From Vibrio quintilis (GTDB lineage: Bacteria > Pseudomonadota > Gammaproteobacteria > Enterobacterales > Vibrionaceae): a stretch of DNA of 64,000 bases. Where the stretch lies: assembly GCF_024529975.1 (NCBI RefSeq), contig NZ_AP024898.1, positions 1,550,001 through 1,614,000 on the forward strand, in the 5' to 3' direction. Below are positions 1 to 8,273 of this stretch, piece after piece (the stretch's first letter is position 1; each line of letters starts with the position of its first letter). The translations under genes and the position numbers were made by a program. The notes beneath the pieces are model-generated. The model saw nothing but the letters and a program-made list of their open reading frames with translations. It searched no databases and had not been told where the DNA came from.

Positions 1-136
1 TTTTCAGGATCCGAAATTCCCGTTTACTCCCCTGCTTACTTTCAATGTAATCAGCCAGCGTGTCGCGCAAAATCAGCGAGATGCTCTGAAGCTCATGCTG
101 TTTGAATTCGGGAAGGTGGTCGAGGCTGCTTTTCAT
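1..136 (-). CDS. HEPN/MNT-type nucleotidyltransferase, 5' end only (runs off the window)
   Basis: Translating the minus strand from the ATG at 136 gives about 45 residues beginning MKSSLDHLPEFKQHEL and reaching KREFRI at the window edge. They align without gaps with the first residues of the complete gene at 23469-24353 (MKTSLDHLPERKQHEL ... KREFKI). By homology it is the N-terminus of a protein that joins a minimal nucleotidyltransferase domain to a HEPN domain. The nucleotidyltransferase motifs and the HEPN part would lie outside the window, so completeness cannot be judged. It is more diverged than the partial copy at 26630-26862, so it is a separate paralogue and not part of that recent duplication. 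Confidence 0.75.
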   Translation of the reverse strand, partial: MKSSLDHLPEFKQHELQSISLILRDTLADYIESKQGSKREFRILK

Positions 137-458
137 GGGTTCTGCCGGTGAGTGTTCCTGAAACTGACAATGGCTTTAGTGTGGCGGGTTGCAGGAAAAA
201 AGTCTATCTCTTTCAGGGGGATTATGGTTTTGTGGTGGCGGATCAATGCTTGGTTTTTAGGTGTATCCACAGAATTTTTTGGCGTTCATCCGTCACCGCG
301 TGAAGGTAATCTTTAAACTCGTAGATATGCATTACCGGAAGCTCTCTTTGCTTGAAAAGAGCTTATATGATCACAGGTAAATATGATCGTCAAATCGATC
401 AATTTGATTGATCAAAAAACGTTCACAATCTTGCCCTGAGTCTATGATGAACTCTTAA
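137..458. other. Intergenic stretch between nucleotidyltransferase and retron
   Basis: No convincing gene is seen here. The retron reverse transcriptase ends just inside it on the minus strand. A small inverted repeat (GATCAATTTGATTGATC, about 395-411) could form a weak hairpin downstream of the reverse transcriptase, but no T-run follows it on the minus strand, so it is not called a terminator. AT content rises sharply from about 300 onward, which probably marks the edge of the retron island. Confidence 0.4.
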
Positions 459-1481
459 CTAATTATCCCTATTTAAAGATTTAATAAATTCATACATTCC
501 TTTCACTTCCTTATTGCTTTTTTCTACATACATCCAGAAAGCAAGTTTACCTAGTAACGATTGAATATAATTAGGATCTTTTATTTTTTGTTTTGAAACA
601 TGGGAAAGCAAACCATAATTTTTTATATAATATACTTGTTTTTTTAAATCTCTTCTCATCTTTCTAGGTAAACGAACTTTTTCACCACTAACATCCAACC
701 CAGTTATTATTTTTTGTTTATCCCCTTTTATTAATCTAATTTTGTTATTATTTAATACAAATCCATAATTAACTAGAATATCTGACACATAATTAATAAA
801 AATCGCTGGTATATCATCTCCAGAAAAAGTAATATCATCAGCATATCTTGTATATTTAAAAGAAAATTTCTTAGCTAATCGATATAATCTTTTATCTAAG
901 CTTTTTAAAAGCAAATTACTTAAATCAGGGCTTGTCCGCCCTCCTTGAGGTAACGTGTCATTTAAACAGCATAACGACGCTAGTGCAAAAGCGACATTTT
1001 CGGAATAACCTAGAGAAGAAAAATAATTTATAACCCAATTTATTTTTATTGAAGGAAAGAAATCTCGTATATCTAATTTTAAAATAGAATTGCTATTAAT
1101 ATGAATTTTAGCATTAGATAAAATAGAACGTTTTTTGGTATAAGAGTGACTACAGAAGTGACTTTTATCTAGTGACAAAATATTTTCCTTGATCCATAAT
1201 TGACATAATGCTAATGATGGATATGGCGCTGAAATTTCTCGTTTATTTCCACTTCTCTTTTTTATATAAAATGTTCTATAAAAACTTTTCTCACCAAAAA
1301 TCATTTTATTTAGATCTTCATAATTAATACCGATAAGTTTAGATAAATGCTCAACTTCAAATATAACCGGACAGTCATTAGTTTCTAATCTATCGATATA
1401 TTCGAGGTATTCTTTGATAAGTTCGAGTTCAATACCTCGATCTTCAAAAAAACTTTTCCATTCTTTCAGTGTCTTATTCAT
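459..1481 (-). CDS. Retron-type reverse transcriptase
   Basis: This 340-residue reverse transcriptase would copy the adjacent msr-msd RNA into multicopy single-stranded DNA (msDNA). Visible retron hallmarks are NAKIH near residue 122 (the NAxxH signature of retron enzymes), LPQGGRTSPDLSNL near 178 (motif 4), YTRYADD near 212 with the catalytic Asp pair, and ITGLDVSG near 259, which corresponds to the VTG triplet that recognises the template RNA. Length fits the family (about 300-400). The ATG at 1481 lies 25 nt downstream of the 3' repeat of the RNA gene, with a GGGAG stretch between. It is the last gene of a minus-strand retron unit behind a PRTase-like and a winged-helix gene. Base composition is very AT-rich compared with the cobalamin cluster, which points to horizontal acquisition. 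The assignment as a retron enzyme is secure. Confidence 0.95.
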   Translation of the reverse strand: MNKTLKEWKSFFEDRGIELELIKEYLEYIDRLETNDCPVIFEVEHLSKLIGINYEDLNKMIFGEKSFYRTFYIKKRSGNKREISAPYPSLALCQLWIKENILSLDKSHFCSHSYTKKRSILSNAKIHINSNSILKLDIRDFFPSIKINWVINYFSSLGYSENVAFALASLCCLNDTLPQGGRTSPDLSNLLLKSLDKRLYRLAKKFSFKYTRYADDITFSGDDIPAIFINYVSDILVNYGFVLNNNKIRLIKGDKQKIITGLDVSGEKVRLPRKMRRDLKKQVYYIKNYGLLSHVSKQKIKDPNYIQSLLGKLAFWMYVEKSNKEVKGMYEFIKSLNRDN

Positions 1482-1506
1482 TGGATAAGTAATTCTCCCT
1501 CGAATT

Positions 1507-1723
1507 AGCTTGCGGAAACTACTTTCTATACTTTGCTACTCATCGGTTTTGTTCTAAATATTGCGATACGCAATATTTAGAACAAAACCGATGCCACCAA
1601 GAATAGCGAATGCTATTCGGTGAACTAAACACACTTTTGCTTGCAAATTTGTGTTTAGTTCTAGGTTATTATCGACGTAAACTTCAGAGCGACTACACTC
1701 CAATATGCTAGTTTCCGCAAGCT
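1507..1723 (-). ncRNA. Retron msr-msd RNA
   Basis: On the minus strand this 217-nt segment begins with AGCTTGCGGAAACTA (1723-1709) and ends with its exact complement (1521-1507). These are the 15-nt a1/a2 inverted repeats that pair the ends of a retron RNA. Inside are a hairpin with 11-bp arms (1650-1660 with 1623-1633), a shorter hairpin with GAATAGC/GCTATTC arms inside a 4-bp outer stem (1595-1622), and a long perfect hairpin of 25 bp with a 3-nt loop (1541-1593). The long hairpin near the 3' side is the expected msd, and the preceding hairpins are the expected msr. The location immediately upstream of the reverse transcriptase matches retron architecture. The exact branching guanosine and msDNA ends cannot be fixed by reading alone. 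Confidence 0.88.
1541..1593. repeat. 25-bp perfect inverted repeat (msd stem)
   Basis: Left arm 1541-1565 and right arm 1569-1593 are perfectly complementary over 25 bp with an ATA spacer. It lies inside the retron RNA and would form the long duplex of the msDNA. A perfect stem with so small a loop is unusual for a plain terminator, and no T-run follows on either strand. Confidence 0.92.
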
Positions 1724-1752
1724 GTTCATAATTTTACATCACTCGAAACCAA

Positions 1753-2085
1753 TTAAAAAGCTTTTCTTTTAAACAATCGCTTACTAGGAACATAAAATTT
1801 AGAATCAAGCTTTGAGCACAAAAAATTCTCTGGAACATTTTTCCACTCTTGACGATCCAATTGACTATTTTCCATAAGAATAAATGTAAAACCCTTTGGT
1901 GTTATGGTATAAAAATCCTCACGTTTCTCCTTTATCAGCTGTTCAGATAAAAGAGAGCTTAAGACATTGCTAAAAACAGAAAAACCAACTCCTGAGCGCT
2001 GAAACAAACTATATACACTCAGTCCTCTCGCCGACTTTGAGAGAGCGATCAACATAGGGCGAGCTATTATTTTATTATCTCTCAT
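1753..2085 (-). CDS. Winged-helix protein, retron accessory gene
   Basis: A small protein of about 110 residues, MRDNKIIARP onward. The N-terminal 75 residues have the pattern of a winged helix-turn-helix domain: a helix (MLIALSKSARGLSVYSLF), a recognition-helix-like stretch (FSVFSNVLSSLLSEQLI) and a wing (DFYTITPKGFTFIL). The C-terminus is basic (SKRLFKRKAF). It lies between the PRTase-like gene, whose stop codon is only a few bases upstream, and the msr-msd RNA, so the unit reads PRTase, winged helix, RNA, reverse transcriptase. From memory, this pairing of a winged-helix protein with a PRTase-like protein marks the type III retron class. Its molecular role in such systems is not established here. 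An upstream TTG at 2094 is possible, but the ATG at 2085 is preferred. Confidence 0.75.
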   Translation of the reverse strand: MRDNKIIARPMLIALSKSARGLSVYSLFQRSGVGFSVFSNVLSSLLSEQLIKEKREDFYTITPKGFTFILMENSQLDRQEWKNVPENFLCSKLDSKFYVPSKRLFKRKAF

Positions 2086-2090
2086 ATAAT

Positions 2091-2942
2091 TCAAAATGCC
2101 CTAATTAATAAACTATGCCTTAAATTACCATCACAAGTTTCTGGCCACCAAAATAGAGGGAAAACACTATTAGGTGTATTTCCTCTCTCCATGTAAAATA
2201 AAGATTCTGTACCACCATAGCCTAATTTCGGCAAGTCATGCCCCATATAATTTTGAGAAAGACCATCCTCTAGCAACTCCATAGAATATAAATTTTCATT
2301 CCGCTCAAGATCATCTTCGTAATACTCACTTATAGCTTTAGGAACCTTTATAAAATATGAAACTTTTATACCTTTATCTCGAAGGCATTGTAATCCGACA
2401 GTTGAGGCAGCAATCACAACCACTCTGATATCAACGTTATTAATATTAGAATTTCCATAAGTTCTTTTAAGACTTTCGACACGCCCAACTACCGTTTTCC
2501 CGCTGCCAATAAACTCATCTATAAGAACAATTTGGTTATGTAAATTTCCTGCTTTTCTGAAATTTTTTAGGGAATGATCACATCTGTTTACTAAGAGATG
2601 CTCTCGCCAACCTTGCTCTGCTAGTTTTGGTTTCAGAAGCTGTAATATGTACTGACCACTATCCGATTTTGAATCAAAGGTCATAGCAACAATTTGAGTT
2701 GTAGCACTCGACAAACTTGGGTCTGTAACAATTTCCTCTATAAACCAATTCAAGGCCTCGGCAACGCCTTCATCATCCAAGTATTCGAATCGCTCAAGCA
2801 GAGAAATGACTAATTTACGTTGAAGCTCAGTCTTACACTCGTCAAAAAGTAAGCTAGATAATGCATCTATCTTTTGCTCCAACCACGATTGTTTTTTATA
2901 TAACGCCCACATGGTTTTAAATTCGGCTTTTGACATATTCAT
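2091..2942 (-). CDS. PRTase-like retron effector protein
   Basis: A protein of about 283 residues. The central segment QIVLIDEFIGSGKTVVGRV (about residues 137-155) has the shape of the PRPP-binding loop of type I phosphoribosyltransferases: hydrophobic strand, two acidic residues, then a GSGKT/TTGxT-like turn. The preceding strand (QIVAMTF) and following strand (IRVVVIAAST) fit the Rossmann-like fold. An N-terminal helical region of about 80 residues (LLERFEYLDDEGVAEALNWF) precedes it. It is the first gene of the retron unit and probably its toxin or effector. Loss of the usual second acidic residue pattern may mean it no longer makes nucleotides, which is inference. The start is at 2942 or 2936 (two ATGs), and neither has a strong ribosome-binding site. 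The base composition is AT-rich like that of the reverse transcriptase. Confidence 0.75.
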   Translation of the reverse strand: MNMSKAEFKTMWALYKKQSWLEQKIDALSSLLFDECKTELQRKLVISLLERFEYLDDEGVAEALNWFIEEIVTDPSLSSATTQIVAMTFDSKSDSGQYILQLLKPKLAEQGWREHLLVNRCDHSLKNFRKAGNLHNQIVLIDEFIGSGKTVVGRVESLKRTYGNSNINNVDIRVVVIAASTVGLQCLRDKGIKVSYFIKVPKAISEYYEDDLERNENLYSMELLEDGLSQNYMGHDLPKLGYGGTESLFYMERGNTPNSVFPLFWWPETCDGNLRHSLLIRAF

Positions 2943-3131
2943 TCTGAGTAATAACACCGCAAATTAAGCATACAATTGTATAATACATTACAGATGTCGG
3001 GCTATTCAATCCTAAGAGAAAGGTTTTACATTTTTTAACAAATCATCAAAATCAAGTGATTAAAAAGGACATACACCTTACGCCAAAACGCAAATTGTCA
3101 TACTCATCTAACACTAGATACCCCCGGCAAT

Positions 3132-3338
3132 CACGTCCTCAAAAATACCACAACTCTCCCTTCATCAATAAATAGAATTGACCAAACACCCAGTAATTCA
3201 AATGCACTTGATCACTTAAAATTGATACTTTGAACACACAGACAATTTTTATGGTTTTTATTGATGTTCTCATAATAGATGTGAGCAAAGAAGAATTTGC
3301 AACGCGTTTATATCAATAATGCTTATATTCGGTCTGTA
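3132..3338. repeat. 207-bp dispersed repeat, copy A
   Basis: This stretch matches 23052-23258 base for base in length (207 bp) with scattered substitutions. Both copies contain CCACAACTCTCCC and the phrase CAGTAATTCAAATGCACTTG, and both end just before a TTCCCACGG palindrome. Each copy follows an AT-rich accessory island (retron here, unknown two-gene module at 23 kb). No open reading frame is conserved between the copies, so it is a noncoding repeat of unknown origin. Confidence 0.85.
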
Positions 3339-3776
3339 TTCCCACGGAGGACCGTGGGAACAAAGGTTATCAAACGAGTTTATATCAATGATGTTTGCAT
3401 TCGGTATGCATTCCCACGGAGGACCGTGGGAACGAGGAAACAAAACACAGCCAAATTGATCGCTGTTCAAAGGAGAAACTTTCAGGACGAAAGTTCCAGA
3501 TTTGTCAGCGCAGGGAAGCGCTTACAAATCGGTCCTGAACCACGCGTGACCAAGCAAAAAAAGACGTTTTTGGTTCCTTTTGGCGTCTACCAAAAGGAAC
3601 TGGGGCGCGTTCGATCATGCCTCTGTAATCAAAGAAGCCTATAGCGCAACAAACACTCCCACTAAAGCCAAAGACAGCAGAAAAAAACAAAACTGTTAGG
3701 GTGTGTGTCCCTGTAATTTCTGTAATTTTCAGGGTGATTTTTTGCTCGGTATGCATTCCCACGCGGAGCGTGGGAA
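3306..3776. repeat. TTCCCACG palindromic repeats, three units
   Basis: Three short palindromes occur at 3339-3360 and 3411-3432 (TTCCCACGG-AGGA-CCGTGGGAA) and 3756-3776 (TTCCCACGC-GGA-GCGTGGGAA). The first two sit in a 72-bp tandem unit that starts with GTTTATATCAAT (3306 and 3378). The same elements recur at 23259-23280 and 23317-23337. The pattern is that of REP-like elements. The phrase GGGGCGCGTTCGATCA (3603-3618) also recurs near 23 kb. Open frames overlapping this block look like chance translations of the repeats. From 3777 to 3862 nothing else is recognised. Confidence 0.85.
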
Positions 3777-3862
3777 CGAGAAAATGAAGCCGAAGAAACC
3801 GAACAACCCCATCGCGCAACAAACCCTCCCACCAAAACCAAAAACCACGACTCATCTATCAA

Positions 3863-4447
3863 TCAGCCACTGACAGAAAAATCAAAATCCACCGGCACGG
3901 CATTCCCCGCCACGCCATTTCCCTGCTTCCACGAAGCAACCCCGTGGATCACATTCAGACACGCCCGAATCCACTCGCCATGCGAGACAATCACAATGTC
4001 TCTTTCCTGCGCCGGAGAATGACGGGATGCCAGCTCCGCCAGAAAGGACCGGATACGTTGCTCGAAATCCTGCTCCGGTTCCACACCAGAGACCGCCGTC
4101 ATTTTTTCATCATAACGATGGTGATACGCACGCCAGCACGCCGCAAGTGAATTGTCCTGATCAATGACCTTCCCTTCTAAAATGCCAAACCTTCTTTCTC
4201 TCAGGCGCGCATCCGTGATGACATCTGCACCGCAGGATTCAGCCAGGATCTGCGCGGAGTGGTGCGCACGGCCTGAATCACTGCTGTAAATCACCGTCGG
4301 CCGGATGTGCGCGAGCGATGGGTTATCGCTGAAAAGCCGCTTCAGTTGCGCAACCGCCTCCGGCGTGAGCGGGCTGTCCAGCCAGCCCTGAATCCGCCGC
4401 TGCCGGTTCCACCCGGTCTCGCCATGCCGCACCAGAATCATCTTCAT
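3863..4447 (-). CDS. cobC: Alpha-ribazole-5'-phosphate phosphatase (CobC-type histidine phosphatase)
   Basis: A 194-residue histidine-phosphatase-fold protein. The catalytic RHGE motif is at residues 7-10 (VRHGETGWNRQRRIQGWLD), and the second histidine is in IVIVSHGEWIRACLN near residue 155. Phosphoglycerate-mutase-like proteins are broad, but as the last gene of a complete cobalamin cluster this one most likely removes the phosphate from alpha-ribazole phosphate or adenosylcobalamin phosphate in lower-ligand assembly. The start ATG overlaps the cbiA stop in an ATGA arrangement, and a strong GGGGGGAAGG ribosome-binding site precedes it, so it is translated from the same message. The alternative, a general phosphatase, is less likely given the context. 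Confidence 0.85.
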   Translation of the reverse strand: MKMILVRHGETGWNRQRRIQGWLDSPLTPEAVAQLKRLFSDNPSLAHIRPTVIYSSDSGRAHHSAQILAESCGADVITDARLRERRFGILEGKVIDQDNSLAACWRAYHHRYDEKMTAVSGVEPEQDFEQRIRSFLAELASRHSPAQERDIVIVSHGEWIRACLNVIHGVASWKQGNGVAGNAVPVDFDFSVSG

Positions 4448-5745
4448 CCTTCCCCCCGGAACAGCTTCGCGACCAGCGCCGGATGGGATGGAAAATACCA
4501 GTGCACATAAGAAGCAATCACGTTTTTATATTGCCACACCGGGTCCATCTTTTTGCCGCGCTGAGATTGCGGTACACACCGCACCGCCTCATTGGATTCG
4601 GTTTTCGAGTAATGGAAGGTGTGTCCCCGCAGGCGTTCATTGTTTGAAAACTCAGCTTCCACCAACCCTAACTCCGCCAGTTTACCCTGCATCACGGACT
4701 GTGCATCCAGCACCCCGCACATCGCCCCGCGGCGGTGTTCCGTATCCGTGAGAGATTGATTGAGATACAGCATCCCGCCGCATTCGGCGAGCACCGGTTT
4801 ATTCGCAGCAACATGCTGATGGATTTGCCTCTGTAAACGGGTATTGGCCGCCAGTTCATCGACATAAAGCTCCGGGTATCCGCCCGGCAAATAGAGTGCA
4901 TCGCAATCTGGTAGTGCGTCACCACGCACCGGAGAAAACATCGTCAGGGTTGCGCCCAGCGCGCGTAAGAGATCCAGATTGGCCTGATAAATAAAACTAA
5001 ACGCGGTATCGCTGGCGATGGCAATCGTCTGCCCGGCCAGCAGCGGCGGGTGGACCGGTGGCGCCGCCCGCTCAAATTCAACCGCCGGGGGCATCACCAG
5101 CTCACCACTTTGACCGATGAGGTCCGCAGCAAGGTCCAGCCGCGCTTCCAAATCGGCCAGCTCCCGCGCCTGGACCAGCCCAAGGTGCCTTTCCGGGAGG
5201 CTCAGATCGGTCTGTTTCGGCAGATAACCGCAAAACGCCAGCGGCTCGGGTAAGGACGCTTTGAGCATTTCGGCATGCCCCGCTGACCCGACACTGTTGG
5301 CAAACACACCGTACATCTCAATATCATCGCGAAAATTCGCCAGACCGTAAGCCACCGCACCAAATGTCTGCGCCATCTTCCCGGCATCAATCACCGCCAG
5401 CACCGGAATGCCGAGCGTTGCCGCAATATCGGCACTGGAGCACTGGCCGTCAAACATGCCCATCACTCCTTCAATTAAAATCAGATCGGCATCGGCGGCC
5501 GCTTCAGCGACTAACTGTTGACAGTGCGCCACGCCGCCCATCCAGAAATCAAGCTGATACACCGGCTGTTTTGAGGCGAAAGCAAGAAAACCGGGGTCGA
5601 TAAAATCCGGGCCGGTTTTGAACACCCGTACCTTTTTTCCCTGCCGGGTAAAGTATCGCGCGATAGCGGCCACCAGCGTGGTCTTCCCACTCCCGGAAGC
5701 GGGAGCGGCCACCACCAGTGCCGGACAACGAACGGTATGCATCAT
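4444..5745 (-). CDS. cbiA: Cobyrinic acid a,c-diamide synthase
   Basis: About 433 residues. This enzyme amidates the a and c side chains of cob(II)yrinate using ATP and glutamine. The N-terminal half is a dethiobiotin-synthase-like ATPase with the P-loop [10 protein letters not shown] right after the start. The C-terminal half is a class I glutaminase domain with the nucleophile Cys in [10 protein letters not shown] and a histidine in [11 protein letters not shown] near the end. The start is placed at the ATG of 5745 (or the next ATG at 5742): it overlaps the cobQ stop, and GGAGG sits 10 nt upstream. A longer frame to 5772 adds MAGSGGISA, which lacks support. Overlaps on both sides indicate translational coupling with cobQ and cobC. 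Confidence 0.93.
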   Translation of the reverse strand: MMHTVRCPALVVAAPASGSGKTTLVAAIARYFTRQGKKVRVFKTGPDFIDPGFLAFASKQPVYQLDFWMGGVAHCQQLVAEAAADADLILIEGVMGMFDGQCSSADIAATLGIPVLAVIDAGKMAQTFGAVAYGLANFRDDIEMYGVFANSVGSAGHAEMLKASLPEPLAFCGYLPKQTDLSLPERHLGLVQARELADLEARLDLAADLIGQSGELVMPPAVEFERAAPPVHPPLLAGQTIAIASDTAFSFIYQANLDLLRALGATLTMFSPVRGDALPDCDALYLPGGYPELYVDELAANTRLQRQIHQHVAANKPVLAECGGMLYLNQSLTDTEHRRGAMCGVLDAQSVMQGKLAELGLVEAEFSNNERLRGHTFHYSKTESNEAVRCVPQSQRGKKMDPVWQYKNVIASYVHWYFPSHPALVAKLFRGEG

Positions 5746-7217
5746 TGCTGAAATGCCTCCGGATCCGGCCATAACTTTTGCAGATCCAGGTGCGCTTCAA
5801 TCGCATCCGCGACCCGGTTAATGCCGTCTTCGCGCATTTGGGCAAAATCGACACCCTGCGCATCCGGCAGTCCGGCCCAGCGCAAAATCGCCTGACACGA
5901 CTGCGGAGACTCGAAAATACCGTGCAGATAACTGCCAAACACCTGCCCATCCACGCCCATCGCGCCCTCTTTCTCCCCGCTCAGTGAAAGCGGTGCATTT
6001 TCCGGGATGCCCTGGGTGTGACCGGCATGGATTTCGTATCCAAATACATCGACTGTTTTCTGGCCGGGTAAAGTCAGTGTTCCGTGGGTTTGTTTGAGCT
6101 GTTTGCTGGTTTGCAACACCGTCTCAAGCGGCAGATAGCCAAGCCCGGCACTCTCGCCTGCCTGTCCTTCCAACCCCTGCGGATCGCAAACCCGCTGGCC
6201 CAACATCTGATAACCGCCGCAAATCCCCATCAGCTTACCGCCGAAGCGAAGATGGCGGACAATCTGCTGGTCCCAGCCTTGTTCACGTAAAAAAGCCAAA
6301 TCACTGCGGACACTTTTTGAGCCCGGAAGAATGATCAAGTCAGCCGGTGGCAGCGATTGATGTTTGCCGACAAACACCAGATCCACATTGGGATGCATGC
6401 GCAGCGGGTCAAAGTCGGTATGATTACTGATTCGTTGCAGCACCGGCACCACCACTTTCAGTTGGGGTTCGTCACTGTTGAGCTGACTGATATTAATCGC
6501 ATCTTCGGCTTCCAGCATCAGCCCGTGCAGGTAAGGCAACACGCCAATGACCGGCTTACCGGTTTTCGCTTCCAGCCAGTCCAGCCCATTTTCGAGCAGT
6601 TTAATGTCACCGCGGAAACGGTTGATGACAAAGCCAATCACCCGGTTTTGTTCGGATTCACTCAGCAGCGCCAGTGTGCCGTAAAGATGAGCAAACACGC
6701 CGCCCCGGTCGATGTCCGCGACAATAATCACCGGCACATCCGCTGCTTCGGCAAAGCCCATATTGGCAATATCGTGCTCGCGCAGATTGATTTCCGCCGG
6801 GCTGCCCGCCCCTTCAATCATCACACTCTGATAGTCGTTTTTCAGCCGCTCAAAGGATTCAAGAACGAACTGCATCACCTGCGGCTTATAGGCGTGGTAA
6901 GCCACCGCATCCATATCTTCCAAGGCTTTGCCGTGAATAATCACCTGCGCACCGATGTCGGTATTGGGTTTGAGCAGCACCGGATTCATGTCCGTTGTGG
7001 GTTCTATCCCGCAGGCATATGCCTGCACCGCCTGCGCCCGGCCAATCTCGCCGCCGTCGACCGTCACTGCACTATTAAGCGCCATATTCTGCGGCTTGAA
7101 CGGCGCAACCTTCACGCCCTTGCGGGCCAATACACGGCACAGGCCCGCAACCAGAACGCTTTTCCCTGCGTCAGAGGTGGTGCCCTGCACCATCAATGCT
7201 TTTGATGTTTTTATCAT
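5742..7217 (-). CDS. cbiP: Cobyric acid synthase
   Basis: A 491-residue glutamine-dependent amidotransferase that adds amides to the b, d, e and g positions of adenosylcobyrinate diamide. The N-terminus has the P-loop-like [10 protein letters not shown], followed by the conserved [11 protein letters not shown] and PVLLKPNTD stretches. The C-terminal glutaminase domain carries Cys in [12 protein letters not shown] and His in GSYLHGIF. Length is normal for CobQ/CbiP. The ATG at 7217 follows the cobT-like gene by 42 nt. The stop codon overlaps the start of cbiA by 4 nt. The name cobQ is used for the same enzyme in other organisms. Confidence 0.95.
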   Translation of the reverse strand: MIKTSKALMVQGTTSDAGKSVLVAGLCRVLARKGVKVAPFKPQNMALNSAVTVDGGEIGRAQAVQAYACGIEPTTDMNPVLLKPNTDIGAQVIIHGKALEDMDAVAYHAYKPQVMQFVLESFERLKNDYQSVMIEGAGSPAEINLREHDIANMGFAEAADVPVIIVADIDRGGVFAHLYGTLALLSESEQNRVIGFVINRFRGDIKLLENGLDWLEAKTGKPVIGVLPYLHGLMLEAEDAINISQLNSDEPQLKVVVPVLQRISNHTDFDPLRMHPNVDLVFVGKHQSLPPADLIILPGSKSVRSDLAFLREQGWDQQIVRHLRFGGKLMGICGGYQMLGQRVCDPQGLEGQAGESAGLGYLPLETVLQTSKQLKQTHGTLTLPGQKTVDVFGYEIHAGHTQGIPENAPLSLSGEKEGAMGVDGQVFGSYLHGIFESPQSCQAILRWAGLPDAQGVDFAQMREDGINRVADAIEAHLDLQKLWPDPEAFQQ

Positions 7218-7259
7218 TTCAACTCACTATCTCGTGTTCCCCGCCGGAAGACACCCCGT

Positions 7260-8273
7260 TCAAACCAGCCAGTGCTTCACCGCACGGTCCATACTTTCGG
7301 TGATTTCCTGTTCACGCATGCCTTGCTGCTCAGCAAACACCAGACATCCGCCCAAGCCACAGCCCTCAATGATATCCCCGCGTTCATACCTGCGAATCGC
7401 CTCAAACTGAGAGCGCAAAAAGCTGATCACCGGCGTCATCAGTCCGCAGTGTTCCGGCAGCGCCGCGGCGGCTTTCTTTGCATCGTCAGCGTCAAGCACC
7501 CAGCGGGTGGTGGAAACAGAAATATCTTTGACCAGAATCCGGCCCTGCATCGCAATTACCGGTGCAAATAACATCACGCCCCCGGCGAAGTGCAGCGCGG
7601 GGCAGGTCGATTCCAGCAAAGCGCAGCAGGCGCGTTGCACCGGGTCGGAGAATCCGTGGTTCTGGCGGTAATGATTGACATCCCGTGGCATCGACGCAGA
7701 CTGGTTTTGCAATGCGTCGAGCAGTTTGGATTTGATGGCGAGCTTTTGCGGGTCGGTGGTGCTGCCTGCAAACCACAGCGATGGAGCCACCCAGCGGCGC
7801 AGCCATAAAGTGGCGAATGTGGTCCCGCCAATACCCGATTCCGCGATCAGATGCGCTTCCCCGGCATCCGACTGCCTTTTGAGCTCCGGAATCAGTTCGC
7901 GCTGCATCAGCCGGGCTTCTTCCCCGGTCTGACAATGATGCACCACCACCTCATCGAGCTGGCAACCGGTCAGATCCGGCGTACTTTCCAAACCGAGCTG
8001 ATAACAGTGCAAACGAATCCGCCAGCCTTTTTCCTGCAATGCCCGGAGCAGCCCATGCACCAGAATTGCTGGCGTCACCAGACCGATACTGGTCACCGGT
8101 GAAGGACGAAACTCACCATGTAACGGCGTATTGGCTTGGCCACAGGCGATGTGTTCCGTGTCCCGGGTCGGGTGAAGCTGCATCAGCCCCGCGCCTTCCC
8201 CGGCATCACTGATCTGATGCAGCGCAGGCACCGGCGCGACGGCGTTGAGGAGGATATAGTTTAACCAGCGCAT
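7260..8273 (-). CDS. CobT-like nicotinate-nucleotide:dimethylbenzimidazole phosphoribosyltransferase
   Basis: About 337 residues. The centre carries LIAESGIGGTTFATLWLR and later LHFAGGVMLFAPVIA and IEGCGLGGCLVFAEQQG, glycine-rich signatures of the CobT-like family found in cyanobacteria and archaea, rather than of classic Salmonella CobT. The expected role is to activate the lower-ligand base by transferring phosphoribosyl from nicotinate mononucleotide. The start is the ATG at 8273 (MRWLNYILLN) with a GAAAG site, overlapping the end of the upstream decarboxylase gene by 13 nt. The open frame extends to 8333, but that part reads through the neighbour's coding sequence. The absence of a classic CobT in the window supports this assignment. 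Moderate certainty on exact substrate. Confidence 0.8.
   Translation of the reverse strand: MRWLNYILLNAVAPVPALHQISDAGEGAGLMQLHPTRDTEHIACGQANTPLHGEFRPSPVTSIGLVTPAILVHGLLRALQEKGWRIRLHCYQLGLESTPDLTGCQLDEVVVHHCQTGEEARLMQRELIPELKRQSDAGEAHLIAESGIGGTTFATLWLRRWVAPSLWFAGSTTDPQKLAIKSKLLDALQNQSASMPRDVNHYRQNHGFSDPVQRACCALLESTCPALHFAGGVMLFAPVIAMQGRILVKDISVSTTRWVLDADDAKKAAAALPEHCGLMTPVISFLRSQFEAIRRYERGDIIEGCGLGGCLVFAEQQGMREQEITESMDRAVKHWLV

Noticed and set aside
395..411. Hairpin downstream of the reverse transcriptase as terminator
   Set aside because: The stem is short and no T-run follows it on the minus strand.
3306..3432. Possible CRISPR array
   Set aside because: Only two tandem units, the repeated part is palindromic and contiguous with similar spacer-like sequence, and no cas genes are present.
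3297..3862. Several open frames on both strands in the repeat block
   Set aside because: They are translations of palindromic repeats (phrases such as SHAPRGNAYRAKN recur), have no ribosome-binding sites, and are not conserved between the two repeat blocks.
6357..7205. Long plus-strand open frame opposite cbiP
   Set aside because: It is antisense to a well-supported gene, rich in His and Arg as expected for a shadow frame in GC-rich DNA, and lacks a start signal.
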